Positions 9,002-16,630 of a stretch of 42,881 nucleotides of DNA are shown here, piece after piece. The stretch is from an uncultured Saprospiraceae bacterium (GTDB taxonomy: Bacteria > Bacteroidota > Bacteroidia > Chitinophagales > Saprospiraceae): the NCBI GenBank assembly GCA_937934275.1, contig CALHAM010000093.1:1-42881 (forward strand), read 5' to 3'. A model generated the notes under the pieces. That model had not been told where the DNA came from. It did not search any database and saw only the letters and a list, made by a program, of their open reading frames with translations. How positions within the stretch are numbered: the stretch's first letter is position 1; each line of letters starts with the position of its first letter. A program made the position numbers and the translations under genes.

Positions 9002-9793
9002 ATGCGCCTGTCTGATTGGCTCACTTACCGCCTACCGCCCCTCCGATACGAGCGGATTGCTCTGTGGCTCTTTCTGATCGCAGTAATCGTTATTTTGCTG
9101 TCCTCGGTGTCGCGCCGACAACACGACTTTGCCACACAAATGCATATAGATATTCGCCCTTTAGAGAACGGTGCCCATCTGCTGAGCGAGCGTGAGGTGC
9201 GCCGGCGTTTGGTTACTGTCTTTGGAAACGAACTGCTGAGCACCGAGATCGGCAAGATCGATTTGCATCGCATCGAACGCGCTGTAGAGGAAGATCCCTT
9301 TGTGGCCGATGCCGATGTTTACATCGCTCAAAATAATGCGCTGCACATCCGCATCCAACAGCGCGAACCTTTGTTGCGCGTGTTAGACAATAATGGCAAC
9401 AACTATTATTTGGATAAAACCGGCGCCATGATGCCGTTCTCGCCCTTACACACACCACGCGTTCTAGTGGCCACAGGCAACATAGCCCCATATGCTCCAG
9501 ATTTTTTAATTAAAAAGAAAAACTCTCTGAAGGATGCTTTTCAATTGGCACTCCTTCTGCAAGAGGACCCCATATGGTCTGCTTTTATTCAGCACATACA
9601 CCTTAATCAGGCGGGTGAGTTCACCCTGATCCCTCTTGTTGGGCATCAGAAGATTCTATTGGGCAATTTGCGGAATGTTGAAGACAAATTGAGACGCCTG
9701 AAAATTTTCTATCAAGAGGGCATGCCCTATGCTGGCTGGCGCAAATACGAGACGATTTCACTCAAGTACGACGGCCAGGTAGTCTGTCGGTAA
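9002..9793 (+). CDS. ftsQ: Cell division protein FtsQ/DivIB
   Basis: FtsQ is a single-pass membrane protein that links early and late divisome proteins. The 263-residue product has a short basic cytoplasmic N-terminus, one transmembrane helix at about residues 20-38 (IALWLFLIAVIVILLSS), and a periplasmic part. That part begins with a POTRA-like segment (residues about 45-120, including LSEREVRRRLVTVFGNEL and RIQQREPLLRVLDNNG). The C-terminus ISLKYDGQVVCR resembles the conserved end of Bacteroidota FtsQ proteins. Sequence conservation in this family is low, so the call leans on architecture and the murC-ftsQ-ftsA-ftsZ order. A gap of about 150 bp with a promoter follows. Confidence 0.92.
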   Translation: MRLSDWLTYRLPPLRYERIALWLFLIAVIVILLSSVSRRQHDFATQMHIDIRPLENGAHLLSEREVRRRLVTVFGNELLSTEIGKIDLHRIERAVEEDPFVADADVYIAQNNALHIRIQQREPLLRVLDNNGNNYYLDKTGAMMPFSPLHTPRVLVATGNIAPYAPDFLIKKKNSLKDAFQLALLLQEDPIWSAFIQHIHLNQAGEFTLIPLVGHQKILLGNLRNVEDKLRRLKIFYQEGMPYAGWRKYETISLKYDGQVVCR

Positions 9794-9834
9794 TGAGACA
9801 AAAAACAGTTAGCGATGATTCTTTTTGTAAAAAA

Positions 9835-9867
9835 TTGTTTTTCAGCAATAATTAGCCATTACCTTTG
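9835..9867 (+). promoter_or_regulatory. Bacteroidota-type promoter upstream of ftsA-ftsZ
   Basis: A -7 element TACCTTTG (9860-9867) matches the Bacteroidota consensus TAnnTTTG exactly. A TTG at 9835-9837 sits 22 bp upstream as a plausible -33 element. Transcription would start near 9874, giving a leader of about 70 nt to the ftsA ATG at 9946. A second, imperfect TAACCTTTG (9931-9939, spacer one base longer) lies just before the start codon. This would let ftsA and ftsZ be transcribed independently of the upstream mur genes. Confidence 0.6.
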
Positions 9868-9945
9868 GGCCCGGGAATACAGGAAGGGTGCAAAGGACAA
9901 TAACAGCAGGAACCTTATTTTTTCATCATGTAACCTTTGCACACT

Positions 9946-11268
9946 ATGACGGAATTAGCACCACAAACAACCGATGTGGTTGTTGCGCTCGACATTGGCA
10001 CTACGAAAGTGTGCTGTCTGGCCGGACGTCGGGATGCGCACGGAAAATTAGAAATTCTCGGTATAGGAAAAGTCGAGAGCACTGGCGTCTTGCGCGGTGT
10101 AGTCAGCAACATTGAAAAGACTGTCCATTCCATCCGCCAGGCGGTGGACCTCTGCGAGCGACAAGCAGGCTTGAAGTTTCACACCGTCTATGTGGGCATT
10201 GCTGGGCAGCACATCAAAAGCCTTCAGCACCGCGGCATCTTGACGCGCGAGAACGACCACACGGAAATTGGACGCCAGGACATTGACCGACTGGTCAACG
10301 ACATGTTCAAGTTGGTGTTGCCGCCCGGAGACAAGATTATTCACGTCTTTCCGCAAGAGTTCACTGTAGATAACGAACAGGGCATTACTGACCCTATCGG
10401 TATGTGCGGTGTGCGCCTAGAGGCCAATTTTCACATCATCACCGGCCAAATGACGGCCATCAACAATCTGTACCGCTGCATTGAAAAAGCAGGCCTAAAA
10501 GTGGCGGGTCTTACGCTGGAGCCTATTGCCAGCGCCGAAGCAGTGCTTTACGAAGAGGAGCGCCAGGCCGGCGTTGCCTTAGTGGATATTGGCGGCGGCA
10601 CCACCGACATCACGGTTTTTCACGACAACATCATCCGCCACACAGCAGTCATTCCTTTTGGCGGCAATGTCGTAACTTCCGACATCAAGGAAGGCTGCAC
10701 GGTGTTGCAACCTCAGGCCGAGAAGCTCAAAGTGCGCTTTGGCTCGGCCTTGGCCTCAGAGGTTTACGACAACCGCATCATCACCATCCCGGGCTTGCGC
10801 GGGCGCGAGCACAAGGAGATTAGCGAAAAGAATTTGGCGTACATCATCCAAGCGCGCATGGAGGAAATCTTCGACTACGTTTTGTGGGAAATTCGGCGCA
10901 GCGGCTACGAACGCAAGCTCATTGGCGGCATTGTACTGACTGGCGGTGGTGCATTGCTCAACCATGCAGACAAGTTGGCCGAACTCCACACCGGCATGAG
11001 CTGTCGCATCGGGTTGCCTGTAGAGCACCTGGCTCACGGCTATCGGGAGGGCGTCAACAACCCGATTTATAGCACCGGCATAGGTCTGTTGCTCAGGGGG
11101 TTAGATGATGTTCGACGACAGGAAAAGGCGGCCGAGGCCAAAGCGCCCAACGCTTCAAAAGAGCCATCGAATGTTTCGGAAGAAAAGCCGGCCAGTTGGC
11201 TGGATAGCGTCCTGCGCAAAACCAAAGAGTGGTTTGAAGCAGAACCCGACATTGACTTCAAGAAATAG
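9946..11268 (+). CDS. ftsA: Cell division protein FtsA
   Basis: FtsA is an actin-like ATPase that tethers FtsZ filaments to the cytoplasmic membrane and recruits divisome proteins. The 440-residue protein has the actin-family ATP motifs: phosphate-1 ALDIGTTK (residues about 14-21), phosphate-2 LVDIGGGTTDITVF (about 210) and the adenosine motif IVLTGGGALL (about 328). The C-terminus after an Ala/Glu/Lys-rich linker (SWLDSVLRKTKEWFEAE) looks like the amphipathic membrane-targeting helix. ATG at 9946 was preferred over an in-frame TTG at 9937. ftsZ follows after a 59-bp gap. Confidence 0.97.
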   Translation: MTELAPQTTDVVVALDIGTTKVCCLAGRRDAHGKLEILGIGKVESTGVLRGVVSNIEKTVHSIRQAVDLCERQAGLKFHTVYVGIAGQHIKSLQHRGILTRENDHTEIGRQDIDRLVNDMFKLVLPPGDKIIHVFPQEFTVDNEQGITDPIGMCGVRLEANFHIITGQMTAINNLYRCIEKAGLKVAGLTLEPIASAEAVLYEEERQAGVALVDIGGGTTDITVFHDNIIRHTAVIPFGGNVVTSDIKEGCTVLQPQAEKLKVRFGSALASEVYDNRIITIPGLRGREHKEISEKNLAYIIQARMEEIFDYVLWEIRRSGYERKLIGGIVLTGGGALLNHADKLAELHTGMSCRIGLPVEHLAHGYREGVNNPIYSTGIGLLLRGLDDVRRQEKAAEAKAPNASKEPSNVSEEKPASWLDSVLRKTKEWFEAEPDIDFKK

Positions 11269-11327
11269 CGCCACAGCCTTTGCTGAAGGGCCGCAGCGTT
11301 TGTTCACCTTCTAAATTTCTCAACGCC

Positions 11328-12821
11328 ATGTTGTTCGATTTAAGAAAAGAAGAGCCTTCCATCATAAAAATTATCGGCGTAGGGGGCGGCGGCTCCAACG
11401 CCGTTACCTACATGTATAAGCAGGGCATTATTGGGGTAGACTATGCCATTTGCAACACCGATGCGCAAGCCATGAGCTTAAGCCCTGTGCCGGTAAAAAT
11501 TCCGCTGGGCGCCAGCCTCACCGAAGGTCGCGGCGCGGGCAGCAAGCCCGAAATCGGCAAGCGGGCCTGTATGGAAAGCATCGAAGAAATCAAGCGCTTC
11601 CTGGACGACGGCGCTAAGATGGTCTTCATTACCGCAGGCATGGGTGGCGGCACCGGCACTGGCGCAGCCCCCATCATTGCTAAGACTGCTCAGGAAATGG
11701 GCATTCTCACCGTAGGCATCGTTACCCTACCCTTCTCCTTTGAAGGCCGCATCCGCGTTAACAACGGCTACGAAGGACTTGAAGAACTGCGTAAAAACGT
11801 GGATTGCCTCGTCGTCATCAGCAACGACAAACTCCGCCTTATCTACGGCAATATGGGCGTCTCGTCAGCCTTTGCCCAAGCTGATAGCATCCTGTGCACG
11901 GCCGCTAAAGGCATCGCTGAGATCATCACCGTGCCCGGCTACGTCAACGTAGACTTTGAAGACGTCAACACCGTCATGCGCGGCTCCGGTGTGGCGGTCA
12001 TGGGCACAGCAGCCGTTGAAGGCGAGGGCCGCGCTCGGCGGGCCGTAGACGAAGCGCTTAACTCTCCGCTGTTGGAAGACAACAACATCTTTGGCGCCAA
12101 AAACATCCTGGTCAACATCACCTCGGGCACCCAAGAGGCCACTATGGATGAAATCTTTGAGATCACGGAGTTCATCCAACAAGAAGCCGGTGAGAACGCC
12201 AACCTTATTTGGGGCAACTGCTTCGACGAGCGCTTGGGCGAGAAAATCAGCGTCACCATCATCGCTACTGGCTTCGAAGCCTCGCACAAGATGCTGAGTT
12301 CGTCGGCTGCCGCGCGCGTGCCAAAGACCTCGCCCCACAACAGCAAGCACATCTTACACCTAGACGACGACGCCCCGAAGCCTTCGCTGGCCACCATCAC
12401 TGCCCAAGACGATAGCGAGGCTGACCTACCCAAGAAAACGGCACCAACCGTCGAATTCGACTTTAACAGTGTGCGCTCTAGGGTAGACAGCGCCCGGCCA
12501 AAATTCGACGAGCCTTTCTTGAAGCCGGAAAATGCTCCGGCGGCCGACCTGACGCCCGAAGAGCGCCGCCAACGGCTCATAGAAGCCCAGCGCCGGCGGC
12601 AACAAGCGCAGAATCGGCCGCTTAACGTGGTCAAGCTCAACTCGCCGCAGACCATCATCGAATTAGAAAGCCAGCCCGCCTACCTGCGGCAAGGCATCAA
12701 ACTCGACGACGTGCCCGAAGCCAACGCCCGCGAAATGTCGGAGTGGACGCTCTCTATTGAAGACGATGAAGCCGAGATACGACCCAGCGGCAACAGCTAC
12801 CTACACGAGAACGTAGACTGA
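11328..12821 (+). CDS. ftsZ: Cell division GTPase FtsZ
   Basis: FtsZ is the tubulin-like GTPase that forms the Z ring. The start ATG at 11328 (MLFDLRKEEP) gives 497 residues; an upstream in-frame TTG at 11280 is not favoured. Visible motifs are VGGGGSNAV, the tubulin signature GGGTGTG (residues about 106-112), the synergy segment GYVNVDFEDVNTVM, and NLIWGNCFDE followed by VTIIATGF. A long charged linker (about 330-460) leads to a conserved tail ending SYLHENVD, the Bacteroidota form of the C-terminal peptide that binds partners such as FtsA. It ends the cluster; the next gene is convergent with only 20 bp between stops and no strong terminator is seen. Confidence 0.98.
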   Translation: MLFDLRKEEPSIIKIIGVGGGGSNAVTYMYKQGIIGVDYAICNTDAQAMSLSPVPVKIPLGASLTEGRGAGSKPEIGKRACMESIEEIKRFLDDGAKMVFITAGMGGGTGTGAAPIIAKTAQEMGILTVGIVTLPFSFEGRIRVNNGYEGLEELRKNVDCLVVISNDKLRLIYGNMGVSSAFAQADSILCTAAKGIAEIITVPGYVNVDFEDVNTVMRGSGVAVMGTAAVEGEGRARRAVDEALNSPLLEDNNIFGAKNILVNITSGTQEATMDEIFEITEFIQQEAGENANLIWGNCFDERLGEKISVTIIATGFEASHKMLSSSAAARVPKTSPHNSKHILHLDDDAPKPSLATITAQDDSEADLPKKTAPTVEFDFNSVRSRVDSARPKFDEPFLKPENAPAADLTPEERRQRLIEAQRRRQQAQNRPLNVVKLNSPQTIIELESQPAYLRQGIKLDDVPEANAREMSEWTLSIEDDEAEIRPSGNSYLHENVD

Positions 12822-12841
12822 GCCACACAGGCTTACTCCGG

Positions 12842-13606
12842 TTAGGAAGAGGCTAAAAACGCGCGCAACAAAGCCAGCAGTTCTTGCGGCTTGTCGGCAT
12901 GTACCCAGTGCCCGGCGCCCTCAAGGGTTTGCACACGCGCTTGAGGAAATAGAGCGCGAATGCGGGGCAAATCGCTATCTTGAATGTATGGCGAGCGACC
13001 GCCTCGTACAAAGAGTGTTGGCTTATCGAAGGGCTCGCCTTCGACCGGTGCTAAGATGTCGGCGTAGTGTGCCCACAAGACGGGCAAATTCATCTTCCAA
13101 GCAAACGAGCCGTCGGGATGACGCGTCAGGTTTTTAAGCAAAAACTGCCGCACGCTGGCCTCCGGAATGTATTGTTGGAGTTGCGCATCGGCTTCTTCGC
13201 GCGTCTTTAGTTGGCGGATGTTTAGCGAGCTAAGCGCCTCAAAAACGCCTTCGTGATTGCGCGCAGCAGCGCCGGGGGCGATATCAACCACTACGAGGCG
13301 CTCGACGCGGTCGGGGTGGTTAAGCGCCAACTGCATAGCGGCCTTACCCCCCATCGAATGGCCGATGACCGCCGTAGAGTAGATCCCATGAGCATCCAAG
13401 AACGCGCGTAAGTCTTCAGCCATCGCCGGATAAGTGTGTGTGGATGTATGCGGCGAGCGGCCGTGATTGCGTAAGTCGGGCGTAATGACCCAATAATCTT
13501 CAGCAAGGGCTTTGGCTAAGGTTTGCCAGTTGTCAGAAAAACCAAACAAACCGTGCAAAATGAGTACAGGCTTGCCTTGCCCAAATTCGCGATAATAGAG
13601 TTCCAT
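12842..13606 (-). CDS. YbfF-like alpha/beta hydrolase (esterase)
   Basis: This is a 254-residue cytoplasmic alpha/beta-fold hydrolase, probably acting on acyl esters or thioesters. The oxyanion segment LHGLFGFSDNW (residues 18-28), the nucleophile elbow GHSMGG with Ser84, and the C-terminal GAGHWVHADKP with His233 are clear. Asp108 in VVVDIAP is the likely acid, as in the YbfF branch where the acid follows an earlier strand. Length and the RGGRSPYI segment also match YbfF. It is monocistronic, convergent with ftsZ and divergent from the TPR gene at 13680. The natural substrate cannot be read from sequence. Confidence 0.88.
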   Translation of the reverse strand: MELYYREFGQGKPVLILHGLFGFSDNWQTLAKALAEDYWVITPDLRNHGRSPHTSTHTYPAMAEDLRAFLDAHGIYSTAVIGHSMGGKAAMQLALNHPDRVERLVVVDIAPGAAARNHEGVFEALSSLNIRQLKTREEADAQLQQYIPEASVRQFLLKNLTRHPDGSFAWKMNLPVLWAHYADILAPVEGEPFDKPTLFVRGGRSPYIQDSDLPRIRALFPQARVQTLEGAGHWVHADKPQELLALLRAFLASS

Positions 13607-13652
13607 ATTTTGGCTTAAACTACGGATAAAACGGCGCAGTGTGTTTGTTGTT

Positions 13653-13660
13653 TACCTTTG
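13653..13660 (+). promoter_or_regulatory. -7 element of the TPR-phosphatase operon
   Basis: TACCTTTG matches TAnnTTTG exactly and lies 19 bp before the ATG at 13680. No good TTG is seen at the expected upstream distance. Because the gene cannot start upstream of its own promoter, it argues against an earlier in-frame start at 13641. The 73-bp gap between this gene and the divergent esterase is otherwise featureless. Confidence 0.5.
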
Positions 13661-13679
13661 CCCACAGCGCCTTCGAAGC

Positions 13680-14792
13680 ATGGACAGAAACACAAGAAAA
13701 CACAAACCACGTACATCGATGCGATATTCAGCGATAATAGGGCGCCACTCGGCCATCCGAAGCTTCGTCAATGGGTTGTGGCTCGTTGCCTTGGTGCACA
13801 GCCTGTTTTGGTCTGCCTGTAAGAACGAGCCTAAAAAAATTCCTGAGGCTTACTTAGAGCTAACTACTAATCCGGAAATAGCGCGCCTTACACAACTCAT
13901 CGAGCAAGACCCCAAAAACGACTCGCTCTACTACCTGCGCGCTGAAGCCTACTATCAACTGGATGGGTTTGATGAAGCCTTGGCCGATTTAAAAATGGCC
14001 ATGAGTATCGACTCGATGAAGCCACAGTACTATCACCTGTTGGCCGATGTACTCATCGATTACGCGCGACCCAACGACTCAAAACGCGCCGTTGACATCT
14101 TGACCCTGGCCGCTCAGCGTTTCCCAGAGCGCATCCCAACTCTGCTCAAGTTGAGCGAGTTCCAACTCATCGTACGCCAACACAGCGACGCCTTAGCCAC
14201 CCTCGACCGCATCTTCCGCCTCGAACCTCGACACCCCGAGGCCTTCTTCATGGCCGGGCGCATAGCCTTAGACATGGGCGATACCCTCAAGGCGATCGCC
14301 TCTTTCAAAAAATCCGTTCAATACGACGCCGAAAACGCCGACGCCTGGATGTTCATGGGCCGCATCTACTTAAATCAGAACAACCCTTTAGCTCTGCAGT
14401 GCTTTGACAACGTCTTGCGAGTGGACTCGACCAACTTAGAGGCCCGCGAATTCAAAGCCATCTATCACAAAGTACAGGGCAACTTTGAGCAAGCCTTTGC
14501 CATTTATCGCGACATTGTGCGCCGAAACCCCGACTATTCGAACGCTTACTTCGATATGGGCACTATCTACCTGGAACTGGACTCCTTGAGCAAAGCCTAC
14601 GACCATTTTAACCTTGCTGTAAAGACCGATCCGCTCTTCGTCATGGCCTACTACTATCGGGGCCTAACGAGCGAACTTATGGGCAACCTCGAAGCCGCTC
14701 GAGCCGACTATGTGCAAGCGAGCAAAATGTCGCCCAACTACCCTGAGCCGAAAGAGGCCCTGGAGCGCTTGAACCGACAAAAGCCCAAGTGA
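13680..14792 (+). CDS. TPR-repeat protein, probable lipoprotein
   Basis: This is a tetratricopeptide repeat protein, probably exported. From the ATG at 13680 it has 370 residues; a second ATG at 13719 (MRYSAIIGRHSA) would give a more typical signal peptide. A hydrophobic stretch (GLWLVALVHSLFW) leads to SAC followed by charged residues, so Cys may be lipidated, although Trp at the -3 position makes the lipobox poor. The rest is about seven to eight TPR units (for example LYYLRAEAYYQLDGFDEALA and AYYYRGLTSELMGNLEAARA), a protein-binding superhelix. It overlaps or nearly overlaps the downstream phosphatase gene. Partner unknown. Confidence 0.85.
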   Translation: MDRNTRKHKPRTSMRYSAIIGRHSAIRSFVNGLWLVALVHSLFWSACKNEPKKIPEAYLELTTNPEIARLTQLIEQDPKNDSLYYLRAEAYYQLDGFDEALADLKMAMSIDSMKPQYYHLLADVLIDYARPNDSKRAVDILTLAAQRFPERIPTLLKLSEFQLIVRQHSDALATLDRIFRLEPRHPEAFFMAGRIALDMGDTLKAIASFKKSVQYDAENADAWMFMGRIYLNQNNPLALQCFDNVLRVDSTNLEAREFKAIYHKVQGNFEQAFAIYRDIVRRNPDYSNAYFDMGTIYLELDSLSKAYDHFNLAVKTDPLFVMAYYYRGLTSELMGNLEAARADYVQASKMSPNYPEPKEALERLNRQKPK

Positions 14793-14797
14793 TCGAT

Positions 14798-15487
14798 ATG
14801 CCCACTTATTTTGTTGGCGATGTGCACGGGTGCCGTCAAACGCTGTTGGCTCTATTGAAACAGTTAGAGATAAAAGCCGGCGATACGGCAGTCTTCTTGG
14901 GCGATTTGATCGACCGCGGCCCAGACAGCAAGGGCGTTGTCGATACGGTGTGGCAACTACGAGCCGTAGGCATCCGCGTGGTTAGCTTGCGCGGCAACCA
15001 CGAGCAAATGCTCTTGAACGCCCTCGAAGATGCCGATAGCGAAGAGAGGTGGTGCTACCACAATGGCGGACAAAAGGCCCTAGAGAGCTTTGGTGTTTCC
15101 TCTGTCGGCTGCATACCAGCGGAATATCTTCGCTTTTTTGAGGGCATGCCGCTATGGTACGAAACCGAAGGTTATCTGTGTGTGCATGCCGGGCTGAATT
15201 TTCGCGCCTCCGACCCGCTGAGCGATACGCATGCCCTACTGTGGCTGCGCCATTGGTACGACGACATCGACTATACTTGGCTAAGAAACCGCATCCTGAT
15301 ACATGGACACACACCTATTCCGCTGCAGATTATTGAAGAGCAACACCTACATTTAACACATCAGCAGTATCTTAATTTAGACAATGGCTGCGTTTATGCG
15401 CCCGCATACAGCAGCCAGGGGTTAGGCCATTTGATGGCTCTGCGGGCCGATACCCAGCAGCTGTTTGCTCAACCTTTCGTCGGCTAA
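14798..15487 (+). CDS. PPP-family metallophosphatase (serine/threonine phosphatase / ApaH-like)
   Basis: This is a cytoplasmic calcineurin-like phosphoesterase of the PPP family. All metal-binding signatures are present: GDVHG near residue 7, GDLIDRG near 35, RGNHE near 67, a histidine in CVHAGL near 125 and IHGHTP near 170. Such proteins act as phosphoprotein phosphatases or as diadenosine tetraphosphatases; sequence alone does not decide. ATG at 14798 gives 229 residues starting MPTYFVGDVHG. A GTG at 14789 would overlap the TPR stop as GTGA and add three residues. Coupling to the TPR gene suggests a shared role. Confidence 0.88.
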   Translation: MPTYFVGDVHGCRQTLLALLKQLEIKAGDTAVFLGDLIDRGPDSKGVVDTVWQLRAVGIRVVSLRGNHEQMLLNALEDADSEERWCYHNGGQKALESFGVSSVGCIPAEYLRFFEGMPLWYETEGYLCVHAGLNFRASDPLSDTHALLWLRHWYDDIDYTWLRNRILIHGHTPIPLQIIEEQHLHLTHQQYLNLDNGCVYAPAYSSQGLGHLMALRADTQQLFAQPFVG

Positions 15488-15589
15488 CGGTCTGTTTTTC
15501 TCTCAGCAAGCAACCCTGTTTTGGCTAAAAATTTGCCCATCCAAACCCATTTCTTCGCTCGCAAAAATTAACCGCAACGCCGCCCTCCC

Positions 15590-15597
15590 TAACTTTA
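15590..15597 (+). promoter_or_regulatory. Weak -7-like element before coiled-coil gene
   Basis: TAACTTTA differs from TAnnTTTG only at the last base and lies 50 bp before the ATG at 15648. No TTG sits at the expected -33 distance. The 160-bp gap after the phosphatase gene is otherwise A/T-rich sequence with no convincing terminator. Confidence 0.25.
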
Positions 15598-15647
15598 GCA
15601 GCACCAAAACTTTTTATTACTTCTCACTCTTTACTGGACAGCACACT

Positions 15648-16550
15648 ATGAGCACGACAGGAAATTCTCGCATTTACGCCATCATCGTTACGCTGCTGCT
15701 GTTGGCCTCAGCAGCCATTGGATGGGTATTTTGGAACAAAAATCAGGAGTACCGAAACAGCTTGCGCCAACAAGAAATGCGCATAGACTCGCTCATCCAA
15801 GTAAAACTACAGTTAGAACAAGAACTGGATAATCTTTCGCAAGACTACTCGGCGCTGCGCACCGAGAACGAAAGCCTACAAGGGCAGATAGCCCAATCCG
15901 CCACTATCATAGAGCAGAAGGAAGTGGTCATCAAACAGATAAAATCTGACGCAAGTCGCGAGATAAAGGCATTAGAAACTCAGATAGAGGAACTGCGCAA
16001 GATTCGCACGGAATACGAGACGATTATTGCCCTGTTGCGCGAAGAGAACCGCCAGCTGCGCGAGGAAAACCAACGCCTAACGGAGGAAAACACCCAACTT
16101 CAGGAACGGGTTGAGGACATGGCCAAACAACTCGAGGAACAGATTCGAAAGACACAATCGGCGCAATTCCGAGCTACGTCATTTCGCGTTGAGGTGGTGC
16201 GGCGCGCCGATAAGCTCGTTGCTCGGGCGCGCCAAGCCCGCGAGTTGCTCATCAGCTTCGACCTGGTGGACGTGCCTTCCGCGTTTCAGGGACCTCAGAA
16301 GCTGTACTTGGTCATCACGGATGATAGAGGCAAGCCCATTCCCAGTGCCAACCCTATACAAGTCACTGTATATGCACCTACGGGGCCAGTCGAACTGCAA
16401 GCCCAACAGTCGAAACAGGTAGTTTTAGAAACCACACAGCGCTTGTCGTTCTCATATCGGTTGGAGGAGCGCCTCAAAGCAGGTAGCTACGTCGTTGCCA
16501 TCTATTGTGACAAAGGCCTGCTGGGCGCCTCCAGCTTCCGCTTGCGGTAA
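15648..16550 (+). CDS. Membrane-anchored coiled-coil protein of unknown function
   Basis: I do not recognise a named family. The 300-residue product has a short N-terminus, one transmembrane helix at about residues 9-28 (IYAIIVTLLLLASAAIGWVF), and a long Glu/Gln-rich coiled coil to about residue 175 (heptad-like runs such as LREENRQLREENQRLTEE). A compact C-terminal domain of about 110 residues looks beta-rich and Ig-like (KLYLVITDDRGKPIPSANPI and AGSYVVAIYCDKGLLGASSF). The likely topology places coiled coil and domain outside the cytoplasm. An upstream in-frame start at 15465 overlaps the phosphatase gene and is rejected. It precedes the tamB-like gene by 80 bp. Confidence 0.8.
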   Translation: MSTTGNSRIYAIIVTLLLLASAAIGWVFWNKNQEYRNSLRQQEMRIDSLIQVKLQLEQELDNLSQDYSALRTENESLQGQIAQSATIIEQKEVVIKQIKSDASREIKALETQIEELRKIRTEYETIIALLREENRQLREENQRLTEENTQLQERVEDMAKQLEEQIRKTQSAQFRATSFRVEVVRRADKLVARARQARELLISFDLVDVPSAFQGPQKLYLVITDDRGKPIPSANPIQVTVYAPTGPVELQAQQSKQVVLETTQRLSFSYRLEERLKAGSYVVAIYCDKGLLGASSFRLR

Positions 16551-16630
16551 GAGCCAAATCTATTTAGCCCCATTGCCGTTTAAAAGTTTGCCAACGCAAG
16601 CCACCGCTACACCCATCACCTTTTAACGCG

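Noticed and set aside
11939-12658. Long open frame of 239 codons antisense to ftsZ
   Set aside because: It lies wholly inside a certain ftsZ gene, has Ser/Arg-rich composition typical of shadow frames and no recognisable domain.
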